NCBI GenBank assembly: GCA_017561825.1
Contig: JAFZBK010000005.1
Location: 17,480 to 81,479, forward strand
From: Prevotella sp.
GTDB lineage: Bacteria > Bacteroidota > Bacteroidia > Bacteroidales > Bacteroidaceae
Direction: 5' to 3'
Length of the DNA: 64,000 bases
Under the pieces are notes generated by a model, which saw nothing but the letters and a program-made list of their open reading frames with translations, was not told where the DNA came from and did not search any database. Positions 34,340-42,117 of the stretch are shown here, one piece after another. Within the stretch, counting starts at the first letter, position 1. Each line of letters starts with the position of its first letter. Both the position numbers and the translations under genes were made by a program.

Positions 34340-36817
34340 ATGAGGAATGATATATATAATAGGATGAGGAAGGGATGGCGATGGCTGTTCGTATGCTGCT
34401 GCACCTTGGTATGGTGCTCCTGTTCTACTACGAAGGGAGTGCCTGAGGGGGATCAACTGTTTATCGGACTGACCAAGATCGACTACCAGGACTACGAGCG
34501 CAATGATAACTTCATCGATACGCAGGTGGAGGTGGAGGCAGCGTTGGCCACAGCACCCAACGGCGCCCTGTTCGGCAGTAGTTACTATCGTACTCCGTTC
34601 CCTTACGGCTTATGGATATGGAACGCGTTCAACGACAAGGAGAGCGCCTTTGCCAAATGGATGACGAAGTCGTTTGGTAAGCAGCCAGTACTGATGAGTT
34701 GGGTGAATCCCGCCCTGCGTGCTTCTGTGGCACAGTCGGTACTGCGCAAATACGGCTATTTCCGTGGCTCCGTCAGCTACGACACCATTCCCCGTCGTAA
34801 TCCCAAGAAAGCGAAGATCGGCTATACGGTGAAGATGGATCATCTTTTCACTGTTGACAGTATCGACTATGTGAACTTCCCAGGTGATGCTGACAGTCTG
34901 ATACGCTCCACTATGGATGAGGCCTTGATCCGTACAGGGGATGCCTTTACCGTGCCTGCCCTGGATGCGGAGCGTACACGTATCACCAACCTGTTCCGCA
35001 ATAACGGCTATTACTATTTCCAGAATAGTTATGCATCGTATCTGGCGGATACGCTTGCTGTTCCGGGTAAGGTGCAACTGCGTTTGCAGGCAGCTGATGA
35101 TCTCCCGGAAGAGGCAACGCATAAGTGGTATATCGGGAAGGTAACCATCGATCTAAGAAGACAGTTCATGCAGGAGCTGACTGACTCCATGGGTCGTCGC
35201 TCCTTCAAGGTGCGCTTCCACGGTCGTCGTCCGCCTGTCCGTCTGAGTGTCATCATGAACAACCTGAAACTGCGTCACGGACAACCCTATAGCTATGATA
35301 AGTACTTGGAATCGGTAGCGAAGATGAACAGTACGGGTATCTTTGGTATGGTTGACTTCAACTTCACTCCTCGTGTCTCAACGCCTCATACCGCATCTCT
35401 CCTCACTCCTCTCTCCGCGCTCCTCCCTCCACAGGATACCTTGGACCTGAGTCTTGACTGCGTGCTCGACAAGCCGTATGATTGCTATATCGAGACAAAC
35501 CTGAAGAACAAGACATCTGGCAGGATAGGACCGGAGGTGGTGCTGGGTTTCACCAAGCGTAACGCCTTCAGAGGTGGAGAGCTGCTTGACATCAACCTGC
35601 ACGGTTCTTACGAGTGGCAAAGGGCGCAAGGTGCTGAGGGTAGTAAACGACTGAACTCGTATGAGTATGGTATCAGTGCTTCGCTGGAGTTCCCCCGTAT
35701 CGTATTACCTTGGCGTGAATGGTTGGAGCAGAAGGCAAGTAGGAGAAGGGAGGCGGCCCTCAGGGACACCACCATGCACCACCAGCGAACAACCCACCGT
35801 CGTCCTGTACAGCGTTACTACAGTACACCGTCAACGCTTGCCCAGATATCACGCAACACCTTGAACCGTCCCAGTTATTTCAAGATGGTGAACTTCAGCG
35901 GTGAATGGACCTACCGTTGGCAGAAGACGCAGAACAGACGACATGAACTGAGTCCGCTGACCATCACCTATCAGCATCTGGTACATACTACCCATAGTTT
36001 CGACAGCATCGTGAGCAGTAATCCTTACCTCACCGCCACGATGCATGATGTGTTCATCCCCAAGATGCGCTACACCCATTACTATGCGAGTCCTTCATCC
36101 ATGCACCATCCGATCACATGGGAGACAACGGTGTCTGAGGCAGGTAACCTATCCTCGTTGGCCTACATGGCCTTCGGTAAGAAATGGGATACTGAGGACA
36201 AGGAGATGTTCAACAATCCCTATTCGCAGTTCGTGAAGATCGAGACCGATTTTACGAAGTATTGGCGAGTGAGTAGTACGAGTCATCTGGTAGGACATAT
36301 TAATGCGGGCGTGATCTATGCCTATGGTAACAGCAGTAAGGCTCCGTTCAGTGAGATGTTCTATGTGGGCGGTGCCAACAGCATCCGTGCCTTCACCGTA
36401 AGGAGTATCGGTCCGGGTAACTTCAAACCCATGGAGGAGGCGGGCTTCTCGTATCTGTTCCAGAATGGTGATATCAAGCTGTTGGGGAACCTCGAATACC
36501 GCACCCGACTGTTCAGTGGCTTATACGGTGCCATCTTCCTCGATGGCGGAAACGTGTGGAGCATGAAGGAGCATTATGGTGATGCCACTACAGATGCTGT
36601 AATGGATGGCACAGCATTCAAGTTCGACAGGTTCTATCGTCAGATGGCGTTGGGTACGGGTATCGGACTGCGGTACGATCTTGATTTCCTCGTGCTTCGT
36701 CTCGACTGGGGTATCGGTCTGCATGTGCCCTACGACACAGGTAAGAGCGGATTCTATAATATCCGTCGCTTTGGTGATGGACAGGCGTTGCATATCGCCG
36801 TGGGCTATCCTTTCTAA
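34340..36817 (+). CDS. BamA/TamA-family outer-membrane protein, lipoprotein form (TamL)
   Basis: An 825-residue protein. A hydrophobic N-terminus ends WCSC, so lipidation at Cys28 is likely, the Bacteroidetes TamL variant. POTRA-like domains cover about 45-350 (HLFTVDSIDYVNFPGD, THKWYIGKVTIDL). The C-terminal surface-antigen barrel (about 480-825) has GGANSIRAFTVRSIGPG, an equivalent of the VRGF region, and ends IAVGYPF. It partners TamB from the gene upstream. Five heptads in frame (35394-35428) add a Leu/Pro/Ser/Thr loop after FTPR, where relatives go directly into DTLDL. Confidence 0.92.
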   Translation: MRNDIYNRMRKGWRWLFVCCCTLVWCSCSTTKGVPEGDQLFIGLTKIDYQDYERNDNFIDTQVEVEAALATAPNGALFGSSYYRTPFPYGLWIWNAFNDKESAFAKWMTKSFGKQPVLMSWVNPALRASVAQSVLRKYGYFRGSVSYDTIPRRNPKKAKIGYTVKMDHLFTVDSIDYVNFPGDADSLIRSTMDEALIRTGDAFTVPALDAERTRITNLFRNNGYYYFQNSYASYLADTLAVPGKVQLRLQAADDLPEEATHKWYIGKVTIDLRRQFMQELTDSMGRRSFKVRFHGRRPPVRLSVIMNNLKLRHGQPYSYDKYLESVAKMNSTGIFGMVDFNFTPRVSTPHTASLLTPLSALLPPQDTLDLSLDCVLDKPYDCYIETNLKNKTSGRIGPEVVLGFTKRNAFRGGELLDINLHGSYEWQRAQGAEGSKRLNSYEYGISASLEFPRIVLPWREWLEQKASRRREAALRDTTMHHQRTTHRRPVQRYYSTPSTLAQISRNTLNRPSYFKMVNFSGEWTYRWQKTQNRRHELSPLTITYQHLVHTTHSFDSIVSSNPYLTATMHDVFIPKMRYTHYYASPSSMHHPITWETTVSEAGNLSSLAYMAFGKKWDTEDKEMFNNPYSQFVKIETDFTKYWRVSSTSHLVGHINAGVIYAYGNSSKAPFSEMFYVGGANSIRAFTVRSIGPGNFKPMEEAGFSYLFQNGDIKLLGNLEYRTRLFSGLYGAIFLDGGNVWSMKEHYGDATTDAVMDGTAFKFDRFYRQMALGTGIGLRYDLDFLVLRLDWGIGLHVPYDTGKSGFYNIRRFGDGQALHIAVGYPF
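35394..35428 (+). repeat. Heptad array inside the tamL gene (5 units, CCTCACT type)
   Basis: Units CATCTCT, CCTCACT, CCTCTCT, CCGCGCT, CCTCCCT encode an extra Leu/Pro/Ser-rich loop in the periplasmic part of the protein. Confidence 0.8.
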
Positions 36818-36864
36818 GGAATGTTAATTTGTCGTGTCTATGGCAGATTCTGCCCAAAATGTAT

Positions 36865-36872
36865 TACTTTTG
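36865..36872 (+). promoter_or_regulatory. -7 box TACTTTTG of the nucleotidyltransferase gene
   Basis: TACTTTTG ends 35 nt before the ATG at 36908. No clear -33 element. Confidence 0.5.
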
Positions 36873-36907
36873 CATCAACAATACAAATAGATTAACAATA
36901 GAAGAAG

Positions 36908-37849
36908 ATGAAACCAACTCTTTTTTTGCTTGCTGCAGGCATGGGAAGTCGTTATGGCGGACTGAAGCAGCTCGATGGTCTGGGACCTAATGGCGAGACC
37001 ATCATGGACTATAGTATATACGATGCCATCCAGGCTGGATTCGGTAAGGTGGTATGGGTAATCCGTAAGGACTTCGAAGAGCAGTTCCGTACGCAGATCC
37101 TGTCGAAATATGAGGATAAGATTCCTTGTGAGCTGTGCTTCCAAGGTCTTGATGCCCTGCCCGAGGGATTCACCGTTCCTGAAGGTCGTGTGAAGCCGTG
37201 GGGTACCAACCATGCCGTACTCATGGGCAAGGATGTGATCAAGGAACCCTTCCTGGTCATTAACTGTGATGATTTCTATAACCGTGATGCCTTTATGGTT
37301 ATCGGTAAGTTCCTGAGTGAACTGCCCGAGGGTGCTCGTAACCAGTATGCCATGGTGGGCTTCCGCGTAGGAAACACCCTGTCGGAGAACGGTACGGTGG
37401 CTCGTGGCATCTGTTCAAAGGATGAGCAGGATCACCTCACCACCGTTGTGGAGCGTACGGAGATTGTGCGTTGCACCGAGGATGGTTCGAATGCAGGTGC
37501 TGCCAACGAGCCCATCCGCTACAAGGACGAGGAAGGCAAGTGGGTGTCTGTGGATGATACAACACCCGTGTCCATGAATATGTGGGGATTCACACCCGAC
37601 TACTTCGAGTACTCTGAGGCTTATTTCAAGGAGTTCCTCAGCGATCCGAAGAATATGACGAACCTCAAGGCTGAGTTCTTCATCCCGCTGATGGTGAACA
37701 AACTCATCAACGAGAAGACTGCCACCGTGAAGGTGCTTGATACAACGAGCAAGTGGTTTGGTGTTACCTACGCCGCTGACCGTCAGTCAACCGTTGACCG
37801 CATCCAGCAGTTGGTGGATGAGGGTGTGTATCCAGCGAAGCTGTTTTAA
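36908..37849 (+). CDS. Sugar-phosphate nucleotidyltransferase (NTP_transferase family)
   Basis: A 313-residue cytoplasmic enzyme. It has the nucleotide-binding start LFLLAAGMGSRYGGLKQLDGLGPNGE (a G-x-G-x-R variant), PWGTNHAVLMGKDVI and the metal-binding INCDDFYNRDAF. Such proteins couple a sugar 1-phosphate to NTP. The particular sugar cannot be told. The stop is followed within 10 nt by a heptad array that runs into the next gene's start. Confidence 0.85.
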   Translation: MKPTLFLLAAGMGSRYGGLKQLDGLGPNGETIMDYSIYDAIQAGFGKVVWVIRKDFEEQFRTQILSKYEDKIPCELCFQGLDALPEGFTVPEGRVKPWGTNHAVLMGKDVIKEPFLVINCDDFYNRDAFMVIGKFLSELPEGARNQYAMVGFRVGNTLSENGTVARGICSKDEQDHLTTVVERTEIVRCTEDGSNAGAANEPIRYKDEEGKWVSVDDTTPVSMNMWGFTPDYFEYSEAYFKEFLSDPKNMTNLKAEFFIPLMVNKLINEKTATVKVLDTTSKWFGVTYAADRQSTVDRIQQLVDEGVYPAKLF

Positions 37850-37858
37850 GCTTCGCTG

Positions 37859-37900
37859 AATTGATAATTGATAATTGACAATTGAGAATTGAAAATTGAG
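37859..37900 (+). repeat. Heptad array that contains the next gene's start codon (6 units, AATTGAT type)
   Basis: Units AATTGAT twice, AATTGAC, AATTGAG, AATTGAA, AATTGAG. The TTG at 37889 and codons 2-4 of the DHH gene are part of the array. Confidence 0.92.
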
Positions 37901-38914
37901 ATTCTTTCTGCAGCGCAATGTGAACAACTGCGCCTATTGATTGAAGAGGCGCAGCACATCATTGTATGCTGTCATCAGAACCCTGACGGTGACGCCATTG
38001 GCTCCTGTCTGGCATGGGCAGAGTATCTTCGGATGCATGACAAGGATCCGATGATTGCCGTGCCAGATAAGTTCCCCGACTTCCTTCAGTGGATGCCGGG
38101 AACGGAGCGGATTGTGCGCTACGACAAGCATACGGAACGGGTGGAAGAGGCATTCGCGCAGGCAGATCTGGTGTTCTGTCTCGACTTCAACCGTCCTGAG
38201 CGTATGGAGAAGATGGGGGAGGTGATGGTGGCCTCGTCAGCAAAGAAGGTGATGATCGATCATCATCCTGATCCTACCATCGACACGGTTCTTTGTATCT
38301 CTCATCCCGAGATGAGTAGCACGAGTGAACTGCTCTTCAGGGTAATCTGGCAACTGGGTGGTTTCGAAGAGATGACGCGTAAGATTGCCGTACCCATCTA
38401 CTGCGGAATGATGACGGATACGGGTGGCTTTACCTATAACTCCAACCGTCCAGAAATCTATTTCATTATCAGTCAGTTGCTCACCAAGGGGTTCGACAAA
38501 GACAAGATCTACAGAAATGTGTATAACAACTATAGCGAATGGCGACTCCGTCTGATTGGCTATGTGCTGTACCAGAAACTGAATGTGATTCCCGAGAAAC
38601 ATGCCTCGTACTTCTGTCTGACACGGCGTGACCTGAAACGCTTCCATTACCTCAAAGGCGATGCGGAAGGCTTGGTGAATATGCCGCTACAGATCAAGGG
38701 GATGAAGCTGAGTATCTCCCTCCGCGAGGATACTGAACGTGATAACCTGATATGGGTGAGTCTGCGCAGCGTGGATGATTTCTCGTGTACAAAAGTGGCG
38801 GAAACCTATTTCAATGGCGGTGGACATCTCAATGCTTCAGGCGGACGACTGGAATGCTCCATGGAGGAAGCGGAGAAGATTGCACAGCAGGCTATCAGGG
38901 AGTTGGAAGAGTAG
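37889..38914 (+). CDS. DHH-family phosphoesterase (NrnA-like: nanoRNase / pAp phosphatase)
   Basis: A 341-residue protein with the DHH core NPDGDAIGSCLAWAEYL, FCLDFNRPERM, the signature MIDHHPDP and MTDTGGFTYNS, and a DHHA1 end with FNGGGHLNASGGRLE. It would degrade short RNA oligonucleotides and 3',5'-pAp. No ATG is available near the conserved start. An in-frame TGA at 37883 limits the N-terminus, and TTG at 37889 is the best initiator, giving the usual distance to the DHH motif. That TTG lies inside the heptad array. Confidence 0.88.
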   Translation: MKIEILSAAQCEQLRLLIEEAQHIIVCCHQNPDGDAIGSCLAWAEYLRMHDKDPMIAVPDKFPDFLQWMPGTERIVRYDKHTERVEEAFAQADLVFCLDFNRPERMEKMGEVMVASSAKKVMIDHHPDPTIDTVLCISHPEMSSTSELLFRVIWQLGGFEEMTRKIAVPIYCGMMTDTGGFTYNSNRPEIYFIISQLLTKGFDKDKIYRNVYNNYSEWRLRLIGYVLYQKLNVIPEKHASYFCLTRRDLKRFHYLKGDAEGLVNMPLQIKGMKLSISLREDTERDNLIWVSLRSVDDFSCTKVAETYFNGGGHLNASGGRLECSMEEAEKIAQQAIRELEE

Positions 38915-38936
38915 GAGATTTATTAAGTAATCCTAA

Positions 38937-38964
38937 TTTCTCATCTCTCATCTCTTATTTCTCG
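38937..38964 (+). repeat. Heptad array upstream of the DUF4827 gene (4 units, TCTCTCA type)
   Basis: Units TTTCTCA, TCTCTCA, TCTCTTA, TTTCTCG, ending 11 nt before the -7 box and covering the place where the -33 element should be. Confidence 0.85.
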
Positions 38965-38975
38965 TTTTTTCTCTA

Positions 38976-38983
38976 TATCTTTG
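38976..38983 (+). promoter_or_regulatory. -7 box TATCTTTG of the DUF4827 gene
   Basis: TATCTTTG, 22 nt before the ATG at 39006. The region where -33 would fall is occupied by the heptad array. Confidence 0.55.
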
Positions 38984-39005
38984 CACCCGAATAATAAAAC
39001 TGAAG

Positions 39006-39638
39006 ATGAAAAGAACAATTATAGCAGTATTCTCGATGGTCGCTCTGTTACTCGTGACCAGTTGCAGTCATTACGAAACGTATGCTGAGCAGACCGAGAA
39101 AGAGCGTAATGCCATACGGGAGTTCCTCACAGAGCGTAAGATTAACGTGATCAGCGAGGCTACCTTCAAGGCACAGAACTATACCACGGATGTGAGCAAG
39201 AACGAGTTCGTGCTCTTCGACAACACGGGTGTCTATCTCCAGATCGTTCGCAAGGGCTGTGGCTCTCCCATTGCCAATGGCGAGACGACCAGTGTGCTCT
39301 GCCGCTTCAAGGAGTATAATATCCTCACCGACTCCCTCATCCTCACCAACGAGGTGATGAAGTTATCGTATCTGGTGGATAAGATGAATGTGACGCGTAC
39401 CAGCGATTCCTTTACAGCCTCATTTGTGGAGGGTGCGATGTTGACACAGTATAATAATGCTTCTGTTCCTGCCGGCTGGTTGGTACCGTTGCTCTATATC
39501 AATGTGGGACGTCTGGAGAAGGAAGAGGATGAGATTGCGAAGGTGAACATCATCGTTCCCCATTCACAAGGACATCAGTCGTCTATGACAGGTGTCTATC
39601 CGTGCTATTATGAAATAACCTATCAAAAAGGAAGATAA
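39006..39638 (+). CDS. DUF4827-family lipoprotein
   Basis: A 210-residue protein with lipobox LLVTSC (Cys20). The body (YAEQTEKERNAIREFLTERKINVISEATFKAQ, then GVYLQIVRKGCGSPIANGETTSVLCRFKEYNI) matches Bacteroidetes DUF4827 and has an FKBP-like arrangement near the C-terminus (GWLVPLLYINVGR, YPCYYEITYQ). Its biochemical role is not established. It precedes the phosphohexose mutase gene by 2 nt, so the two are translated from one transcript. Confidence 0.85.
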   Translation: MKRTIIAVFSMVALLLVTSCSHYETYAEQTEKERNAIREFLTERKINVISEATFKAQNYTTDVSKNEFVLFDNTGVYLQIVRKGCGSPIANGETTSVLCRFKEYNILTDSLILTNEVMKLSYLVDKMNVTRTSDSFTASFVEGAMLTQYNNASVPAGWLVPLLYINVGRLEKEEDEIAKVNIIVPHSQGHQSSMTGVYPCYYEITYQKGR

Positions 39639-39640
39639 TT

Positions 39641-41026
39641 ATGACTTTGATAAAATCCATATCTGGTATCCGCGGAACCATCGGCGGATCAACTGGTGAT
39701 ACCCTGAACCCGTTAGACATTGTGAAGTTCGTAACGGCCTACGCCACGTTTATTAACAAGAATGCAAAAAGCAAGAAGATCGTGGTTGGTCGCGATGCCC
39801 GCATCTCTGGCGAGATGGTGAAGAATGTGGTATGCGGCACCCTGATGGGTTACGGCTTTGATGTGATCAATATAGGACTGGCTACAACGCCTACCACAGA
39901 GCTGGCTGTACGCATGAGCGGCGCCGATGGTGGTATCATTATCACCGCCAGTCATAACCCCCGTCAGTGGAACGCCTTGAAGCTGCTCAACAGTGAGGGT
40001 GAGTTCCTGAACAAGGAGGAGGGTAATGAGGTGCTGGCCATTGCTGAGGCTGAGGCTTTCGAGTATGCCGACGTGGATCATCTGGGTCATTATATCGAGG
40101 ACAACTCATTTGATAAACGACATATCGACAGCGTGCTTGCTCTCCAATTGGTGGATGTGGATGTCATCAAGAAGGCGCATTTCCGCGTTTGTGCTGATAC
40201 CATCAACAGCGTGGGTGGCGTGATCCTTCCTGAACTGTTCAAGGCTTTGGGTGTTGACTATGAGATCTTGAACGGTGAGCCCAATGGCGACTTTGCTCAT
40301 AACCCCGAGCCGCTGGAGAAGAACCTCACGGGTATCATGGATAAGATGCGCGAGGGTGGCTTTGATTTAGGTATTGTGGTGGATCCCGATGTTGACCGTC
40401 TGGCTTTTATCTGCGAGGACGGTAAGATGTTCGGTGAGGAATACACCCTTGTCAGTGTTGCCGACTATGTGCTTTCTCATACAAAGGGAAACACTGTTTC
40501 CAACCTCAGTTCCACCCGTGCCCTTCGTGATGTCACAGAGAAGCATGGCGGTGCTTATGCTGCCGCAGCAGTAGGTGAGGTGAATGTAACCACCAAGATG
40601 AAGGAGGTTGGTGCCGTTATCGGTGGTGAAGGTAATGGCGGCGTGATCTATCCTGAGAGTCATTACGGTCGTGATGCCCTCGTAGGTATCGCCCTGTTCC
40701 TCTCATCCCTGGCTCAGAAAGGCTGTAAGGTATCTGAACTGCGAGCCACCTTCCCCAACTATTTCATTGCAAAGAACCGCATCGACCTCACTCCTTCTAC
40801 CGACGTGGATGCCATTCTGGTGAAGGTGAAGGAGATGTATGCAGGACAGGAAGGTGTTGCCGTGAACGATATCGACGGTGTGAAGATCGACTTCCCCGAC
40901 CAATGGGTACACCTCCGCAAGAGCAATACTGAGCCCATCATCCGTGTCTATAGCGAGGCAGCCACCATGGAAGCTGCTGATGCATTGGGAAAGAAGATCA
41001 TGCAGGTTGTTTACGATATGCAGTAG
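39641..41026 (+). CDS. glmM: Phosphoglucosamine mutase / phosphomannomutase family enzyme
   Basis: A 461-residue alpha-D-phosphohexomutase. It has the N-terminal SISGIRGTIGG, the phosphoserine loop TASHNPRQWNALK with catalytic Ser104, the metal loop DPDVDRLAF, a sugar-specificity loop GGEGNGGVI and the phosphate-binding RKSNTEPIIRVYSEA. The family isomerises hexosamine or hexose 6-/1-phosphates for cell-wall and surface sugars. GlmM is favoured over ManB from general resemblance, not proven. It is tightly linked to the upstream DUF4827 gene. Confidence 0.9.
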   Translation: MTLIKSISGIRGTIGGSTGDTLNPLDIVKFVTAYATFINKNAKSKKIVVGRDARISGEMVKNVVCGTLMGYGFDVINIGLATTPTTELAVRMSGADGGIIITASHNPRQWNALKLLNSEGEFLNKEEGNEVLAIAEAEAFEYADVDHLGHYIEDNSFDKRHIDSVLALQLVDVDVIKKAHFRVCADTINSVGGVILPELFKALGVDYEILNGEPNGDFAHNPEPLEKNLTGIMDKMREGGFDLGIVVDPDVDRLAFICEDGKMFGEEYTLVSVADYVLSHTKGNTVSNLSSTRALRDVTEKHGGAYAAAAVGEVNVTTKMKEVGAVIGGEGNGGVIYPESHYGRDALVGIALFLSSLAQKGCKVSELRATFPNYFIAKNRIDLTPSTDVDAILVKVKEMYAGQEGVAVNDIDGVKIDFPDQWVHLRKSNTEPIIRVYSEAATMEAADALGKKIMQVVYDMQ

Positions 41027-41080
41027 GATTAGCATCTAAGACCTCAACAAACAAATATTAACTACTAATAGAGTGATTAT

Positions 41081-41554
41081 ATGGAAACTGAAGAACTGAA
41101 AAACCAAACTGAGGAAGTAACTGAGCAGGTTGCTGAGGAAGTGAAAGAGCAGGCTGAAGAGACTGCTGGTAACTTCATCGATTCTGCTGAGGATCTGCTG
41201 AAGAACGTGAAGGAAAAGGCAGAGGACGTAATCAACGACATCAGTGAGAACGAGACCGTGAAGGCTATCCGCGAGAAAGTAGAGGACTTCGTAAGCGAGG
41301 AGAACCTGAAGAACATGAAAGAGAAGGTGGAAGGTGTGATCAACGATATCAACGAGAACGAGACCGTCAAGGCGGTGCGTGAGAAGATTGAGGATACCGT
41401 GGAGCAACTCACCTCAAACGAGACTGTTCAGCAGGCGAAGGAGTTCGTGAGTGAACAGACGGATCGTGCTGGGGAGTTCGTGAAGGAGAGTGCTGAGTGC
41501 ATCGAGAAGAGCAGCTTCATGCAGAAACTGAAGAGTCTGTTCGGACTGAAGTAA
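41081..41554 (+). CDS. Small amphipathic-helix repeat protein (LEA/apolipoprotein-like)
   Basis: A 157-residue, highly charged, almost entirely helical protein without signal peptide. Two related blocks, VINDISENETVKAIREKVED and VINDINENETVKAVREKIED, are about 40 residues apart, and a third shorter copy (SNETVQQAKEFVSEQ) follows, so it grew by internal duplication. Codon bias suggests strong expression. Proteins of this kind resemble LEA or YtxH-like stress proteins; no function can be assigned. It lies 54 nt after glmM. Confidence 0.75.
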   Translation: METEELKNQTEEVTEQVAEEVKEQAEETAGNFIDSAEDLLKNVKEKAEDVINDISENETVKAIREKVEDFVSEENLKNMKEKVEGVINDINENETVKAVREKIEDTVEQLTSNETVQQAKEFVSEQTDRAGEFVKESAECIEKSSFMQKLKSLFGLK

Positions 41555-41557
41555 TCA

Positions 41558-42043
41558 TCAAGAGAAAAGGGAGAAGATGTATTGTCCTGCCCAGATAACC
41601 ACCTTTACCATGAGGTAAAGGAGGAAACAGAGACAGACGAAGATGATGATGCTGTAGGTGGCCTTGCGGTTCACGGTGCGGATCGTCTCTTCGTCACCCT
41701 CTACGAATCCTCGTATCAGGTTCATGTTCTGCTGGTTGGAACGATGGAACACATCAATGATATCGCCTACATAGAAGGGTATCATACCGAGTAGCACATC
41801 CCGCAGGGTGTTGTTGATAACTGCCAAGGTGAGTGGGAACGAACGGATCTTCACGGCTGTGAAGGCGATATACACAACGGAGATAAGGGCAGCAATGGCA
41901 TCACCGATACCACCAGGTATGGCAAAGCCCAAGGCCGCATCCACATAATAGCGGTCCATGATATCTGATGCCCGTTGAAGCCAACCGTAGGTACGACTGT
42001 TCTCCAAACGCTGTCGTGTGATCTGTCTTTTCTCTTCGTTCAC
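41558..42043 (-). CDS. DUF4112-family membrane protein
   Basis: A 161-residue protein with the DUF4112 pattern ALGFAIPGGIGDAIAALISVVYIAF and LLGMIPFYVGDIIDVFHRSNQQNM, with a hydrophobic C-terminal helix (YSIIIFVCLCFLLYLMVKVVIW). An inner-membrane protein of unknown role. It converges on the amphipathic-helix gene with a 3-nt gap. Confidence 0.85.
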   Translation of the reverse strand: MNEEKRQITRQRLENSRTYGWLQRASDIMDRYYVDAALGFAIPGGIGDAIAALISVVYIAFTAVKIRSFPLTLAVINNTLRDVLLGMIPFYVGDIIDVFHRSNQQNMNLIRGFVEGDEETIRTVNRKATYSIIIFVCLCFLLYLMVKVVIWAGQYIFSLFS

Positions 42044-42066
42044 GTGTGCAAAATAACAATAAACCC

Positions 42067-42097
42067 TTGACTATTCAAAATCTTTTTTGTATTTTTG
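42067..42097 (+). promoter_or_regulatory. Promoter TTG-N20-TATTTTTG of the hexosaminidase gene
   Basis: TTG 42067-42069 and TATTTTTG 42090-42097, 20 nt before the ATG at 42118. Confidence 0.6.
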
Positions 42098-42117
42098 TCA
42101 CCAAATAACATTTAGAA

